Source of the DNA: Rhodococcus sp. 1168
GTDB taxonomy: Bacteria > Actinomycetota > Actinomycetes > Mycobacteriales > Mycobacteriaceae
Assembly (NCBI RefSeq): GCF_002091955.1
Contig: NZ_MKKY01000072.1
Span: 248,001-312,000 of the forward strand
Length of the DNA: 64,000 nucleotides
Direction: 5' to 3'
Of this stretch, positions 28,138-37,914 are shown piece by piece (position 1 is the first letter of the stretch; every line of letters starts with the position of its first letter). The notes beneath the pieces were generated by a model. The model had not been told where the DNA came from, ran no database searches, and was given only the letters and a program-made list of their open reading frames with translations. Made by a program: the position numbers and the translations under genes.

Positions 28138-29244
28138 GTGAGCAATCCTCGTACCAGAGTCGCCCTGATCTTCGGTGGTCGGAGCAACGAGCACGCCGTT
28201 TCCTGCGTATCCGCAGGTAGCGTGCTCGACAACATCGACCGTGAACGATACGACGTGATTCCCATCGGTATCACCACCGATGGTGCATGGGTTCTCGGTG
28301 CCACCGACGTCGACGACCTTGCCATTCACGGACGGTCCCTGCCGTCGGTGGACAAGAACGGTACGGCTCTGGCGTTGACAGCGGACCCCACCCGGCGGGG
28401 CGCCATCATCGGTCTGGGTGAAGAGGACGCAGGAAAGATCTTGGCGTCGGTGGACGTCGTGTTTCCCATTCTGCACGGCCCTTACGGCGAAGACGGCACG
28501 CTACAGGGACTCCTCGAGCTGGCCACCATTCCCTACGTCGGGCCCGGAGTGTTCGCCAGCGCCGCTGGCATGGACAAGGAGTTCACCAAGAAGTTACTGG
28601 CATCGGAGGGGCTACCGGTCGGCAAGCAGATCGTTCTCAGGCGCGGAAGCGACGCACTGACGGTCGACCAACAGGAGTCTCTCGGCCTGCCTGCGTTCGT
28701 CAAGCCGGCGCGTGGGGGATCCTCGATCGGCATCACGAGAATCGTCGCATGGGACCAGCTTCCGGCTGCGGTGGCCGAGGCTCGCCGCCATGATCCGAAG
28801 GTGATCGTGGAGGCCGCAATTCACGGACGTGAAGTCGAGTGCGGAGTCCTCGAGTTTCCGGATGGATCCATCCGAGCAAGCGTCGTGGCGGAGATCAGAA
28901 TGCCCGACGCCGCAACCGACGATCACACGTTCTACGACTTCGACAGCAAGTACCTGGACAATGTGTGTGAATTCGACGTTCCAGCACTCCTGACCGAGGA
29001 CATCAGCGCATCCATCCGGGCTGCAGCGGTCGAGGCATTCCGTGCATTGGACTGCCAGGGTCTGGCACGCGTCGACTTCTTCGTCACAGACGATGGACCG
29101 GTGATCAACGAGATCAACACCATGCCGGGATTCACCTCGATCTCGATGTTCCCGAAGATGTGGAATGCAACCGGTGTCGAGTACGGAACGCTGATCGACA
29201 CCCTCATCCAGACCGCACTCGCGCGCGGCACCGGGTTGAGATAA
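28138..29244 (+). CDS. ddl: D-alanine--D-alanine ligase
   Basis: Ddl (368 residues) makes the D-Ala-D-Ala dipeptide of peptidoglycan; in actinobacteria it is the target of D-cycloserine. The N-terminal substrate loop is [18 protein letters not shown], the ATP-grasp region includes [18 protein letters not shown], and the C-terminal metal-binding segment is [20 protein letters not shown]. The serine-rich loop [15 protein letters not shown] is intact. GTG start. The gene ends nine bases from the convergent DUF3515 gene. Confidence 0.97.
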   Translation: MSNPRTRVALIFGGRSNEHAVSCVSAGSVLDNIDRERYDVIPIGITTDGAWVLGATDVDDLAIHGRSLPSVDKNGTALALTADPTRRGAIIGLGEEDAGKILASVDVVFPILHGPYGEDGTLQGLLELATIPYVGPGVFASAAGMDKEFTKKLLASEGLPVGKQIVLRRGSDALTVDQQESLGLPAFVKPARGGSSIGITRIVAWDQLPAAVAEARRHDPKVIVEAAIHGREVECGVLEFPDGSIRASVVAEIRMPDAATDDHTFYDFDSKYLDNVCEFDVPALLTEDISASIRAAAVEAFRALDCQGLARVDFFVTDDGPVINEINTMPGFTSISMFPKMWNATGVEYGTLIDTLIQTALARGTGLR

Positions 29245-29253
29245 TTTGGCAAC

Positions 29254-29838
29254 CTACCGGAGCGGGGCCGGATCGAGAGGCGTCTGCGCGAGTGAGTCCG
29301 AAATCGCAGTCGAGGCATCTTGCAGCGGCGTGGGTCCGGACCCGTTCGGCACGGTCAGCGCCACGTACACCGGGCGATCTACTGCGAACCACGTGCTCGC
29401 CTCGATGCCCGAGTCGGCGCCGGAGACCTCGAACCACTGAACCCCGTTGATCACCTGCAAAGGCGCTGCGACATCGAATCCGTCGGGACGGTTCAGGCCG
29501 CACCGCAAAACCACTGGCTCGGATGTGTCGTCGTCGAGCGCCCACGCCCGGGTTGTCGGCGGTGCCGGATCGGCGAGTTCGACGGTCTCGTAGTCGCCGA
29601 GTGCTGCTGGTAAGGCGTCGACGAGTGCGCTGCAGTCGGCACTGTCTGCAGCAGGAGCGTCGACCGGACCAAGGGCCTCGGGTGCCCGCGTCGAGGTTCC
29701 GGATATCGATACCGCAGCCACGATGAACCCGACCATCAGGGCAACGGGAAGTGCGATCGCGGTCGCGATTACCGCGGGATGGCGCTTGTCGGGCTCGGGC
29801 TCGGGGATGGATTCGGGTGCGTGTTCGTCGGTATTCAT
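29254..29838 (-). CDS. DUF3515 family membrane-anchored protein
   Basis: This is a 194-residue protein. The ATG at 29838 has GAGGACG just upstream; an ATG at 29853 lacks a binding site. A short acidic cytoplasmic segment is followed by one hydrophobic helix (ATAIALPVALMVGFIVAAVS, about residues 24-43). An extracytoplasmic domain of the DUF3515 family follows, with conserved Cys in DCSALVDALP and VVLRCGLNRP that probably form a disulphide. Mycobacteria have the same gene between ddl and thiL. Its function is unknown. Confidence 0.85.
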   Translation of the reverse strand: MNTDEHAPESIPEPEPDKRHPAVIATAIALPVALMVGFIVAAVSISGTSTRAPEALGPVDAPAADSADCSALVDALPAALGDYETVELADPAPPTTRAWALDDDTSEPVVLRCGLNRPDGFDVAAPLQVINGVQWFEVSGADSGIEASTWFAVDRPVYVALTVPNGSGPTPLQDASTAISDSLAQTPLDPAPLR

Positions 29839-30049
29839 CGTCCTCGGTGTCATCAGGAGTCGTTGTCGGACATTCGACAGCTCAGCCTACGGGTGATCGG
29901 CCCGTCCGAAAGTCGCCACCTTGACACCCAGGTAATGTCGCGGTGGTTCTCGGGCGCGTCGAAAGTAGTCGGGTCTTTGCTCGGCCGCAGCTGAGAGGTA
30001 CCGCAGGGGTCGACGGCAAGCCTGCCGCACCAGATGTAGGAGGAAGATC

Positions 30050-31024
30050 ATCGACGACGAAGATCGTGTCGAAGTCCGGCAGCGAACCGTTGCCGAGATC
30101 GGCGAATTCGCGGTTATCGACCGCGCGACTCGCGGGCGCGTCCAGACCGCCGACTCGATCCTGGGTCCGGGCGACGACGCTGCCGTTGTCGCCGCACCGG
30201 ACGGCAGGGTCGTCGTGACCACGGATATGTTGGTGCAGGGCAGGCACTTTCGTCTGGACTGGTCCAGCCCGGTCGATATCGGCCGGAAGGCAATCGCTCA
30301 GAACGGTGCGGACATCGCTGCGATGGGAGCGCGGTGCACCGGATTTCTCGTTGCTCTCGGGTGTCCGGCCGACACGTCCATCGACGTCACCGATGGCGTG
30401 ACCGAAGGGCTGTGGCGGGAGGCGAGCCGAGCGGGCGCCGGAATCGTCGGTGGCGACCTCGTGCAGAGTGACAGCTTGGTGATTTCGATCACCGCGCTCG
30501 GTGACCTCGAAGGAAGATCTCCGATCCTGCGGTCCGGGGCAGAACCGGGCGACGTCGTTGCCGTTGCTGGACGGTTGGGGTGGTCGGCAGGCGGTCTCGC
30601 AGTGCTTCTCGCGGGATCGGCACGCCATCGCAGCCTCACGGAATTTCATCGCGCTCCGCAACCGGACTATCTTCAGGGAATCTCCGCCGCAATCAATGGT
30701 GCGACATCTTTGACGGATGTGTCCGACGGGTTGATCGCCGATCTCGGCCATATCTCCCAGGCATCCTCGGTCGCCATCGATCTCCACAGCGAATCGATCA
30801 CGCTGGACGAAGAGATCGTCGACGCTGCCCACGATCTCGATTCGTCCGCGCTCGACTGGGCTCTCACCGGAGGCGAAGATCACTCGTTCGCAGGCACCTT
30901 CCCGGCGGATGCCTCGCTCCCCGACGGTTGGATCAAGATCGGCTGGGTCCGCGAGGGGGCTGGGGTCACCGTCGACGGTCGGAAGTTCTCGGGCGGGAAC
31001 GGGTGGTCGAGTTTCTCGACCTGA
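30050..31024 (+). CDS. thiL: Thiamine-monophosphate kinase, apparently starting at ATC
   Basis: ThiL (about 324 residues) phosphorylates thiamine monophosphate to the diphosphate cofactor. The N-terminal motif TVAEIGEFAVIDRAT and the Mg-ATP motif GPGDDAAVVAAPDGR lie upstream of the first canonical in-frame start, a GTG at 30215, so the gene must start earlier. Upstream to the in-frame TAG at 29966 there is no ATG, GTG or TTG. An AGGAGG at 30038-30043 stands six bases before ATC at 30050, which I take as the start. ATC at 30047 is a second choice. Later motifs VTTDMLVQGRHF, SVDISDGL-like TDVSDGLIADLGHI, and TGGEDHSFAGTFP are intact. A sequencing error removing a start is the main alternative. 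Confidence 0.88.
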   Translation: MDDEDRVEVRQRTVAEIGEFAVIDRATRGRVQTADSILGPGDDAAVVAAPDGRVVVTTDMLVQGRHFRLDWSSPVDIGRKAIAQNGADIAAMGARCTGFLVALGCPADTSIDVTDGVTEGLWREASRAGAGIVGGDLVQSDSLVISITALGDLEGRSPILRSGAEPGDVVAVAGRLGWSAGGLAVLLAGSARHRSLTEFHRAPQPDYLQGISAAINGATSLTDVSDGLIADLGHISQASSVAIDLHSESITLDEEIVDAAHDLDSSALDWALTGGEDHSFAGTFPADASLPDGWIKIGWVREGAGVTVDGRKFSGGNGWSSFST

Positions 31025-31100
31025 CCGTCGAGATCGACTCCGCCACCCTCGGCGGCTTCACACAGGTCGAACAAGTTTTTGGACATGTAAGTTGCAGGAC

Positions 31101-31625
31101 ATGGCAATCTACGCGCTCGGTGACCGTGAACCGCAGATACATCCCGACGCTTACGTACATCCTGACGCTGTGATCATCGGGGCTGTGACATTGGCCGCAG
31201 GCTCGTCTATCTGGCCGGGAGCAGTCCTTCGTGGTGACTACGGGACGATTTCGGTCGGCTCTTGTACCAATGTGCAGGACGGAACGGTCCTGCACTGCAC
31301 GCCGATCCACCCGACCGTCATCGGATCGAACTGCGTCCTCGGACACAACGCTCACGTGGAAGGGGCAGTCATCGGTGACGATTGCCTGATCGCTTCCGGT
31401 TCGGTGGTCCTCAACGGCTCGACGATCGGTGCCGGTTCGGTCGTCGGCGCCGGCGCGGTGGTTCCGTTCGGATTCGTAGTCCCGGAGCGACGTATGGCTC
31501 TGGGGGTGCCCGCGAAAGTCCGCGAGGGATACGAGGTCCCGCTCGGTCACCTCGACATCAACGTGAAAATGTATACGGCGAATGCCACCTACTACCGCGA
31601 CTCGCTTCGGCGGTTGGACGTATGA
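31101..31625 (+). CDS. Gamma carbonic anhydrase-like hexapeptide-repeat protein
   Basis: This is a 174-residue left-handed beta-helix protein. The hexapeptide repeats run from about residue 15 to 135 (for example [22 protein letters not shown]). The three zinc-binding His of gamma carbonic anhydrases are present: one in GTVLHCTP and two in [13 protein letters not shown]. Known relatives range from true carbonic anhydrases to acyltransferase-like proteins, so activity is probable, not shown. The C-terminal helix [15 protein letters not shown] packs on the trimer. The stop codon overlaps the ung start (ATGA). Confidence 0.87.
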   Translation: MAIYALGDREPQIHPDAYVHPDAVIIGAVTLAAGSSIWPGAVLRGDYGTISVGSCTNVQDGTVLHCTPIHPTVIGSNCVLGHNAHVEGAVIGDDCLIASGSVVLNGSTIGAGSVVGAGAVVPFGFVVPERRMALGVPAKVREGYEVPLGHLDINVKMYTANATYYRDSLRRLDV

Positions 31626-32314
31626 ACGGTAGGCCTCTCGCCGATATCGTCGAAAGCGGTTGGGCTACAGCCCTTGCACCGGTGGAGGACCGAATCTCGG
31701 CAATGGGGGATTTCCTTCGAAACGAAATCACCGAGGGGCGCACCTATTTACCGTCCGGTGAGAACGTGCTGCGCGCTTTCACACGGCCTTTCGCCAACGT
31801 CCGTGTTCTCGTCGTCGGCCAGGATCCATACCCGACACCCGGCCACGCTGTCGGACTGAGCTTTTCGGTTGCTCCCGACGTTCGCCCGGTCCCGCGAAGC
31901 CTGGCCAACATCTTCAAGGAATATTCGAGCGATCTCGGATTTCCGACGCCATCGAGCGGAGACCTGACCCCATGGGCGGACCAGGGGGTTCTTCTCCTCA
32001 ACAGAGTCCTCACCGTGGAACCAGGAGTCGCCGCATCGCACCGCAAGAAGGGGTGGGAAGCGGTGACCGAGCAGGCGATTCGGGCGCTCGTAGCGCGCGA
32101 GGAAGCAGACGAGCCGTCGGGACTTGTCGCCATCTTGTGGGGTCGTGACGCGGCGACACTCAAACCCATGCTGGGACGAATTCCCATCATCGAGTCCGTG
32201 CATCCGTCACCGTTGTCGGCATCGCGAGGGTTTTTCGGCACCACGCCGTTCAGTCGCACCAATGAGCTACTGATCGCCGGAGGATACGAGACTATCGACT
32301 GGCGGCTTCCCTGA
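31622..32314 (+). CDS. ung: Uracil-DNA glycosylase (family 1)
   Basis: Ung (230 residues) removes uracil from DNA at the start of base excision repair. The water-activating loop [18 protein letters not shown] contains the catalytic Asp, and the leucine intercalation loop is [35 protein letters not shown], the uracil-recognition strand, is intact. Its ATG lies inside the stop codon region of the carbonic anhydrase-like gene, so the two are cotranslated. It ends 11 bases from the convergent enoyl-CoA hydratase-like gene. Confidence 0.97.
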   Translation: MNGRPLADIVESGWATALAPVEDRISAMGDFLRNEITEGRTYLPSGENVLRAFTRPFANVRVLVVGQDPYPTPGHAVGLSFSVAPDVRPVPRSLANIFKEYSSDLGFPTPSSGDLTPWADQGVLLLNRVLTVEPGVAASHRKKGWEAVTEQAIRALVAREEADEPSGLVAILWGRDAATLKPMLGRIPIIESVHPSPLSASRGFFGTTPFSRTNELLIAGGYETIDWRLP

Positions 32315-32325
32315 CTGTGCGCGAA

Positions 32326-33114
32326 TCAGGAGAAATCGGGTCGACGCTTTTCGACGAAAGCATCGACACCTTCGCGGCCTGTGGGTCCGACCGCCGCCGC
32401 GGAGATCGACACGGCCTCTGCCTCCAATTGCTCGGCAAGAGTCCGGTGCTCCGAATGCGCCAGCAATTCTTTCGCGCCGCGGTAAGCCGATGTCGGACCG
32501 GCGGCGAACGTTCGAGCCAACCGCTCGGCCTCGCTCACGATGATGTCGTCACCGACGAGCCGGCTCAGCAATCCGAGTCGCACGGCTTCTTCGCCGTTGA
32601 GGATCGAGTCGTTCAGGAGAATGTCACGCGCTCTGACCGAGCCCACGATCCGCGGCAAAGTCCAGGTCATCCCGCCATCCGGGGTGAAACCGATTCCTGG
32701 GTAAGCCGGACGCATCTTGGTTGCCCGCCCGCCGATGGCGACATCGGCGTGACACACCAGACTCATCCCTGCACCTGCTGCCCATCCATGTACGCCGGCG
32801 ACAACGGGAACGGTCGTGGCCGCCAGTTCCAGGACGAAGGCATGGAAGCCGTCGGCCACGGCGCGGACGTAACTTCCGCGATCGTCCGCTGAAGCGAAGG
32901 CTCGCACGTTGCCGCCCGCGCAGAAATTGGGGCCGGTACCGACGAGAAGAACGCATCCGACGCGAAGATCACCTGCGTTCACCGACCGAAGTGCCGCGGC
33001 CCCTTCGGTCACGGCATCGCCACTGAGCGAGGTGCCCGCGGCATCGGTCGACACGATGATCTTGAGGACGCCGTCAACCAGTTCGACATGATTCGTGCTT
33101 TCGAAGTTCGTCAC
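32326..33114 (-). CDS. Enoyl-CoA hydratase/isomerase family protein
   Basis: This is a 262-residue crotonase-fold enzyme, read from a GTG at 33114 (protein MTNFESTNHVELVDG) to match the usual family length. An ATG at 33147 would add eleven non-conserved residues. The oxyanion-hole segments are GPNFCAGGNVRAF and GVHGWAAGAGMSLV. The acidic active-site position is in GFTPDGGMTWTLPRIVG, a PaaG-like pattern with Asp instead of the hydratase Glu pair. The substrate is not evident. It lies downstream of rpmB beyond a strong terminator. Confidence 0.87.
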   Translation of the reverse strand: MTNFESTNHVELVDGVLKIIVSTDAAGTSLSGDAVTEGAAALRSVNAGDLRVGCVLLVGTGPNFCAGGNVRAFASADDRGSYVRAVADGFHAFVLELAATTVPVVAGVHGWAAGAGMSLVCHADVAIGGRATKMRPAYPGIGFTPDGGMTWTLPRIVGSVRARDILLNDSILNGEEAVRLGLLSRLVGDDIIVSEAERLARTFAAGPTSAYRGAKELLAHSEHRTLAEQLEAEAVSISAAAVGPTGREGVDAFVEKRRPDFS

Positions 33115-33216
33115 AATCGCACTGTATCCGGCCGCATCGGTCGGCATCGACGGTGCCCTGGCGACGAGGGCGACCGCGAGGACATTCATGTCGAACTACT
33201 CTGGCCGACAAGACAA

Positions 33217-33253
33217 CTATGGCCTCACTGCTCCGAGAGCAGTGAGGCCATAG
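33217..33253 (-). terminator. Strong terminator after rpmB
   Basis: CTATGGCCTCACTGCTC (33217-33233) and GAGCAGTGAGGCCATAG (33237-33253) are perfect 17-base complements around a three-base loop. On the minus strand TTGTCTTGT follows. It lies 20 bases past the rpmB stop. Confidence 0.9.
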
Positions 33254-33273
33254 TCGAGTCTCGTGGGCGAAAG

Positions 33274-33465
33274 TCAGCCCCGAACCACCTTGCCTGCCTT
33301 GAGGCAGGACGTGCAGACATTCATGCGCTTGTTGTTGCCGGGGGCAACCTGAGCATGAACGGTCTGGATGTTCGGGTTCCAACGACGGTTGGTCCGTCGG
33401 TGCGAGTGCGAGACCGACTTACCGAAGCCGGGCCCTTTGGCGCATACGTCGCAGACGGCAGCCAT
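33274..33465 (-). CDS. rpmB: 50S ribosomal protein L28 (zinc-ribbon type)
   Basis: This is a 63-residue protein. The ATG at 33465 has AAGGAG upstream. It opens MAAVCDVCAKGPGFGKSVSH and continues with RRTNRRWNPNIQTV. The cysteine pairs CDVC and CTSC form the zinc-binding (C+) version of L28. Many actinobacteria carry a second, cysteine-free L28 induced by zinc limitation; none is in this window. It is transcribed away from the DAK2 gene. Confidence 0.96.
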   Translation of the reverse strand: MAAVCDVCAKGPGFGKSVSHSHRRTNRRWNPNIQTVHAQVAPGNNKRMNVCTSCLKAGKVVRG

Positions 33466-33724
33466 AGTCGCGAACTCCTTGATAGATGATTGATCATTAA
33501 CGTGCGGGCGATTGCTCCGAATAGCTTCAGCAGACAGTACGCCGAACCACACCGGGCAACCGTGCAAGAATAGCGGGCGTAGCGGGAATTAACCAAACCG
33601 CGTCCGGACGCCACGTCATAAGAGTCTCTCGGCGGAGTGCCGACCTGTGCCTGCAGGAGCTCGAGTCTAGGCTGACTCGTCGAAAGAAGCTGGGTCATGC
33701 AACGTCGGTGTCGCAGCGAAATGA

Positions 33725-35497
33725 ATGTCGGTTCTTTCGACGAGAACTGGGGGCGAACAGGTGGTGGACGTGGTCGAGCACGGCGAGAAGTCCATGGCAG
33801 TCGGCAGGCCGATGTCCCCGCCCATGTCCCCGCCCATGTCCCCGCCCATGTCCTCGATAGGGGTCGAGGAGCTTCGGCTGTGGGCCTATAGATGTGTCGA
33901 CGGCCTCACTGCGCGATGCGACGAGATCAACGAACTGAATGTCTTCCCGATCGCGGACTCCGATACCGGCACCAATCTCGTGTTCACCATTCGTGCGGCG
34001 GTGGAGTCGATGCGCACCGCAGGCGCGGATGCCGGCATCGCTGCCGTTGCCGCGGCGCTGGCCCAAGGCTCCATAGCCGGTGCGCGGGGCAATTCCGGGG
34101 TCATCTTGTCGCAATTGCTTCGTGCCGTTGCAGAGGTCGCGGCCGACGGTGAGTTCGATGGAGCCGCACTCACAAGTGCACTGGTTCGGGCGGCCGATCT
34201 CGTCGTCGACGTCGTGAGCGTTCCGGTGGACGGGACGATTGTCAGCGTGCTGGGCAGTTCGGCACGTGCGGTCGCGAATCTCGGTCAGCCGCGCGATATC
34301 GCAGTGGTGGCGCGTTGCGCTGCTGAATCGGCAGCCGTCGCACTCGACCACACGCGTCACCAACTGCCGGCTCTTCGAGCAGCGGGAGTTGTCGATGCAG
34401 GCGCGCTCGGTCTTCTCGTGATGCTCGACGCGCTCTGTGGTGTCGTGACCGGAAGCGAGCCGCCGCCGAGACAGCGCTACCACCGGCAAGTGACGACCGA
34501 GACCAGTCGCGCCGTGATGCCGAGATCGAACAATCGCCTCGATTCGGTGCAGGTAGGAGAGGCGATCGTCGGATACGAGGTTCTCTATCAGCTTTCCGAT
34601 ATCGACGATGCCACTGCGATCGAGTTGCGGCGGGCGCTGACAGAGATCGGTGATTCGGTGGTCGTCGCCGGTGACGGCAACGGTTCGTGGTCCGCTCATG
34701 TTCACACGGCAAATGCTGGTCTGGCCGTCGATATAGGCATAGGCGCCGGGCGGATACATGGTGTGCGCATTGCCGCCTTCGGCGCGGGGGAGAACTGTGA
34801 CACGGCTACTTCTCCTCCGGGCGACAGTGTGGAATTCATTGGCCGCGAGATACTGGCGGTGGTGGCAGGCGACGGTGCCGAGCAGCTGTACCTCGCCGAG
34901 GGCGCACGCGTACTTCGTTGCGACACTACAGAGGTAGGGCCGACACAGTTGTGCGCGGCGATCGTCGGATCCGGGCACACGGAGGTTCTCGTCCTGCCGA
35001 ACGGGGCACTGTCCGCCCAGGAGTTGGTGGCCGTGAGTGTCGCCTCACGCAACGCAGGCAAGGACGTCTTGATGCTTCCGTCGGCGTCGATGGTTCAAGG
35101 CCTGGCGGCACTCGCCGTCCACGACCCGACCAAAGAAGGAGTGGACGACGCATTCACGATGTCCGAAGCGGCGGCCGGGACCCGGTGGGCTTCGGTCCGA
35201 ATCGCCGAAGGGCGCGCCCTCACGTGGGTCGGGACTTGTGAACCCGGTGACGGCCTCGGCTTGGTCGGGCGGGAAGTGGTGGTTATCGGGCCCGACGCGA
35301 TCACGGCCGGATGCAACCTGCTCGATCAATTGTTGTCGGCGGGTGGTGAGATGGTGACCATGCTGCTGGGGGAGTCCGCACACGACGAATTCGGTCAGCG
35401 GTTGGCCGAGTACGTCGCCGAGCACCATCCCGTCGTGGAGTTCGTCATCTATCGCGGAGGACAGCCGGGAGACATGGCTCAACTCGGCGTGGAATGA
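33725..35497 (+). CDS. DAK2 domain (fatty acid kinase FakA-like) protein
   Basis: This is a protein of up to 590 residues. The conserved DAK2/DhaL kinase domain begins at GVEELRLWAYRCVDGL and has the Mg-ATP motif NVFPIADSDTGTNL, plus GARGNSGVILSQLLR and GTIVSVLGSSA. The C-terminal half is a FakA-type middle/C domain (GYEVLYQLSDIDDA, VLPNGALSAQELVA, GLGLVGREVVVIG). FakA phosphorylates fatty acids bound to a DegV-type FakB; no FakB is nearby. The start is uncertain: ATG 33725, GTGs near 33761, ATG 33794 and the repeat-encoded ATGs up to 33848 are all upstream of the domain. It abuts recG. In M. tuberculosis the corresponding gene is split in two. Confidence 0.85.
   Translation: MSVLSTRTGGEQVVDVVEHGEKSMAVGRPMSPPMSPPMSPPMSSIGVEELRLWAYRCVDGLTARCDEINELNVFPIADSDTGTNLVFTIRAAVESMRTAGADAGIAAVAAALAQGSIAGARGNSGVILSQLLRAVAEVAADGEFDGAALTSALVRAADLVVDVVSVPVDGTIVSVLGSSARAVANLGQPRDIAVVARCAAESAAVALDHTRHQLPALRAAGVVDAGALGLLVMLDALCGVVTGSEPPPRQRYHRQVTTETSRAVMPRSNNRLDSVQVGEAIVGYEVLYQLSDIDDATAIELRRALTEIGDSVVVAGDGNGSWSAHVHTANAGLAVDIGIGAGRIHGVRIAAFGAGENCDTATSPPGDSVEFIGREILAVVAGDGAEQLYLAEGARVLRCDTTEVGPTQLCAAIVGSGHTEVLVLPNGALSAQELVAVSVASRNAGKDVLMLPSASMVQGLAALAVHDPTKEGVDDAFTMSEAAAGTRWASVRIAEGRALTWVGTCEPGDGLGLVGREVVVIGPDAITAGCNLLDQLLSAGGEMVTMLLGESAHDEFGQRLAEYVAEHHPVVEFVIYRGGQPGDMAQLGVE
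33812..33847 (+). repeat. Three tandem 12-bp units in the DAK2 gene
   Basis: ATGTCCCCGCCC is repeated three times exactly, followed by the partial copy ATGTCC, encoding Met-Ser-Pro-Pro units. Every unit carries an in-frame ATG, so copy number would also alter the number of possible starts. Confidence 0.9.
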
Positions 35498-35544
35498 GAA
35501 CTTCGCACGAGAACCGGATCGAGAAGGTAAGGACGACAATCGAG

Positions 35545-37824
35545 ATGGTGGCACTCTCGGATCGGCTCGACGGGGTCCTCGGCGACAAGGTAGCCGGGCC
35601 CTTGGCGGAATTGTTCGCGCTCGAGACCGTCGAGGATCTCTTGCGGTACTACCCACACCGTTACATGACGCAGGGCGCCGAACTGAGCGAGAAAGAACCG
35701 CCGGAGGGCGAGCACATCACCATCGTCGCGACGATCGCATCGGCAACGTTGCGAACGATGAAGGCGCGCAAAGGTCAATTTCTTGCAGTGTCACTTGCGG
35801 CGGACGATCAGCAGATCGATGCGACGTTCTTCAGCCCCCACAAGCTCAAGCACGTTCTCACTCCTGGTAAGCGTGGAATGTTCTCGGGCAAAGTCAAGTA
35901 TTTCGGCCGACGGTGGAATCTGACACACCCGAGTTACGTGATGCTCGGTGGGGACGAGGATGACGGGGCGGTGCTCACCCAAGGTCGGGTCGTGGGTGGC
36001 GGATCGTTGGCAGGTTTGGCGCGCGGCTCGCTGGATTCGTCCGGCAGTGTCGACATGTCGGTGTTCGGGCGCACATTCGTCCCGATCTATACCGCGGCGA
36101 AAGACGTGGAGAGTTGGACGTTCATGCGCTGCGTCCGTCAAGTTCTCGACCAGCTGGACACCGTCGCGGACCCACTTCCGCCGGAGGTGCGTTCGGAGCG
36201 GGGTCTGGTGGACCTCGACACCGCACTGCGTTGGATCCACTTTCCGGAGTCAGCAGAAGAAAAGGATCAGGCCCGAGCGCGTCTGAAGTTCGATGAAGCA
36301 CTTGCAGTGCAGCTCGTTCTGGCAGCGCGCAGACAGGATGCGTCGAGCAGGGTTGCGCCCGAATGTGCGCCACGTGTGGACGGGATTGCGGCGGAGTTCG
36401 AGCGTCGACTTCCGTTCACGTTGACTGCAGGGCAGCTGACGGTGGCGGCGGAAATCTCTGCTGATTTGTCGCAGGGACATCCGATGTCGCGATTGCTACA
36501 GGGTGAAGTGGGATCGGGTAAGACAGTGGTTGCCCTACGGGCGATGCTGCAGGTGATCGATTCGGGCCATCAGTGTGCATTGTTGGCCCCTACCGAGGTC
36601 CTTGCGTCGCAGCATGCGCGATCCATCTCGGCGATGCTGGGCTCGTTGGCGGCCGCCGGTGAACTCGGATCCCACGAGCTCGCCACCAAAGTTGCCCTGC
36701 TGACTGGTTCCATGTCGACAGCGGCCAAGCGGACAGCGCTGCTGGATGCAATTACCGGAGACGCCGGAATCGTGATCGGGACGCACGCGCTCATCCAAGA
36801 TCGCGTCGAGTTCATGGACCTCGGCATGGTCGTCATCGACGAACAGCACCGGTTCGGCGTCGAACAGCGCGACGCGCTCAGATCCAAAGCGCGTAACAAC
36901 AGAAGTCCCCACCTGCTCGTGATGACGGCAACGCCGATTCCGCGAACCATTGCCATGGCCTCACTGGGTGACCTCGAGACGTCCATTCTGGCCGAGCTCC
37001 CGCGCGGACGCGCACCGATCAAGACCAGTGTGGTTCCGGCCATGGCAAAGCCGAGTTGGGTCGATCGCGCTTGGGAACGTATTCGCGAGGAAGTCCAAGC
37101 GGGCCGACAGGCCTACGTCGTCTGTTCGCGGATCGGTGACGATGACGCGGAGGGCACCGGGAAGCGGCCACGGACACGTGCAGCCGGTCGTGACGACGAT
37201 CGAGCACTGCCCGAGACCAAATCTGCGCTCGAGATGTACGACATGCTCACCGGTGGCCCGTTCGCCGATCTCCGCGTCGGGATGCTGCACGGCCGGATGC
37301 CCGCAGAGGAGAAGGACGCCGCGATGCAGGATTTCACGGCAGGTGAGATCGATGTGTTGGTGTGCACGACCGTCGTCGAGGTCGGGGTCGACGTGCCGAA
37401 TGCCACGGTCATGGTGATCGTCGACGCAGATCGGTTCGGAATCAGTCAGTTACATCAGCTACGGGGTCGTATCGGCCGTGGCGGTCATCAAGGTCTGTGC
37501 ATCATGATCAGCCAACTCAGTCCTATGGGTGCTTCGTTCTCGCGTTTGACAGCGGTGGCAGCGACCAACGACGGATTCGAGTTGGCCAAGCTCGATCTGA
37601 CTACGCGCCGTGAGGGCGATGTGCTCGGCGCAGCACAATCGGGGACCGTAACCAGTCTTCGCCTGCTCTCACTCGTCGACGACGAAGACGTGATCGCCGA
37701 CGCCCATGCCTGCGCGAGGGCGCTCTTCGAATCGGATCCGACGATGGCAGATCATCCTGGCGTCGCGTCGATGATGAAATCCGCGTGGCGATCGGACCGG
37801 ATCGACTATTTGGAGAAGTCCTGA
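35545..37824 (+). CDS. recG: ATP-dependent DNA helicase RecG
   Basis: RecG (759 residues from the ATG at 35545) reverses stalled replication forks and branch-migrates Holliday junctions. The wedge/OB domain covers about residues 55-170. Helicase motifs are LLQGEVGSGKTVVA (Walker A), VVIDEQHRFGVEQRD (DEQH box), MTATPIPRTIAMASLGDLET and QLHQLRGRIGRG (motif VI). The C-terminus DRIDYLEKS is typical. Homologues start at the equivalent of MVALSDRLDGVL. An upstream ATG at 35494 overlaps the DAK2 stop (ATGA) and would add 17 residues. Between GDDDAEG and DRALPE there is a short Arg-rich insertion. Confidence 0.95.
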   Translation: MVALSDRLDGVLGDKVAGPLAELFALETVEDLLRYYPHRYMTQGAELSEKEPPEGEHITIVATIASATLRTMKARKGQFLAVSLAADDQQIDATFFSPHKLKHVLTPGKRGMFSGKVKYFGRRWNLTHPSYVMLGGDEDDGAVLTQGRVVGGGSLAGLARGSLDSSGSVDMSVFGRTFVPIYTAAKDVESWTFMRCVRQVLDQLDTVADPLPPEVRSERGLVDLDTALRWIHFPESAEEKDQARARLKFDEALAVQLVLAARRQDASSRVAPECAPRVDGIAAEFERRLPFTLTAGQLTVAAEISADLSQGHPMSRLLQGEVGSGKTVVALRAMLQVIDSGHQCALLAPTEVLASQHARSISAMLGSLAAAGELGSHELATKVALLTGSMSTAAKRTALLDAITGDAGIVIGTHALIQDRVEFMDLGMVVIDEQHRFGVEQRDALRSKARNNRSPHLLVMTATPIPRTIAMASLGDLETSILAELPRGRAPIKTSVVPAMAKPSWVDRAWERIREEVQAGRQAYVVCSRIGDDDAEGTGKRPRTRAAGRDDDRALPETKSALEMYDMLTGGPFADLRVGMLHGRMPAEEKDAAMQDFTAGEIDVLVCTTVVEVGVDVPNATVMVIVDADRFGISQLHQLRGRIGRGGHQGLCIMISQLSPMGASFSRLTAVAATNDGFELAKLDLTTRREGDVLGAAQSGTVTSLRLLSLVDDEDVIADAHACARALFESDPTMADHPGVASMMKSAWRSDRIDYLEKS

Positions 37825-37914
37825 CGGGTCTCTGCACCGTTTAAGACGCCGAACTATCTCATATCTCGAGATGGTGGACGCTATCGGTGGACTTGTCGGC
37901 GGTAGGTTTAGCGC

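Noticed and set aside
33695-34978. 427-codon antisense open frame over the DAK2 gene, with GHGRGHGRGH repeats
   Set aside because: The Gly-His-Gly-Arg run is only the antisense reading of the 12-bp MSPP repeat; the rest is a shadow.
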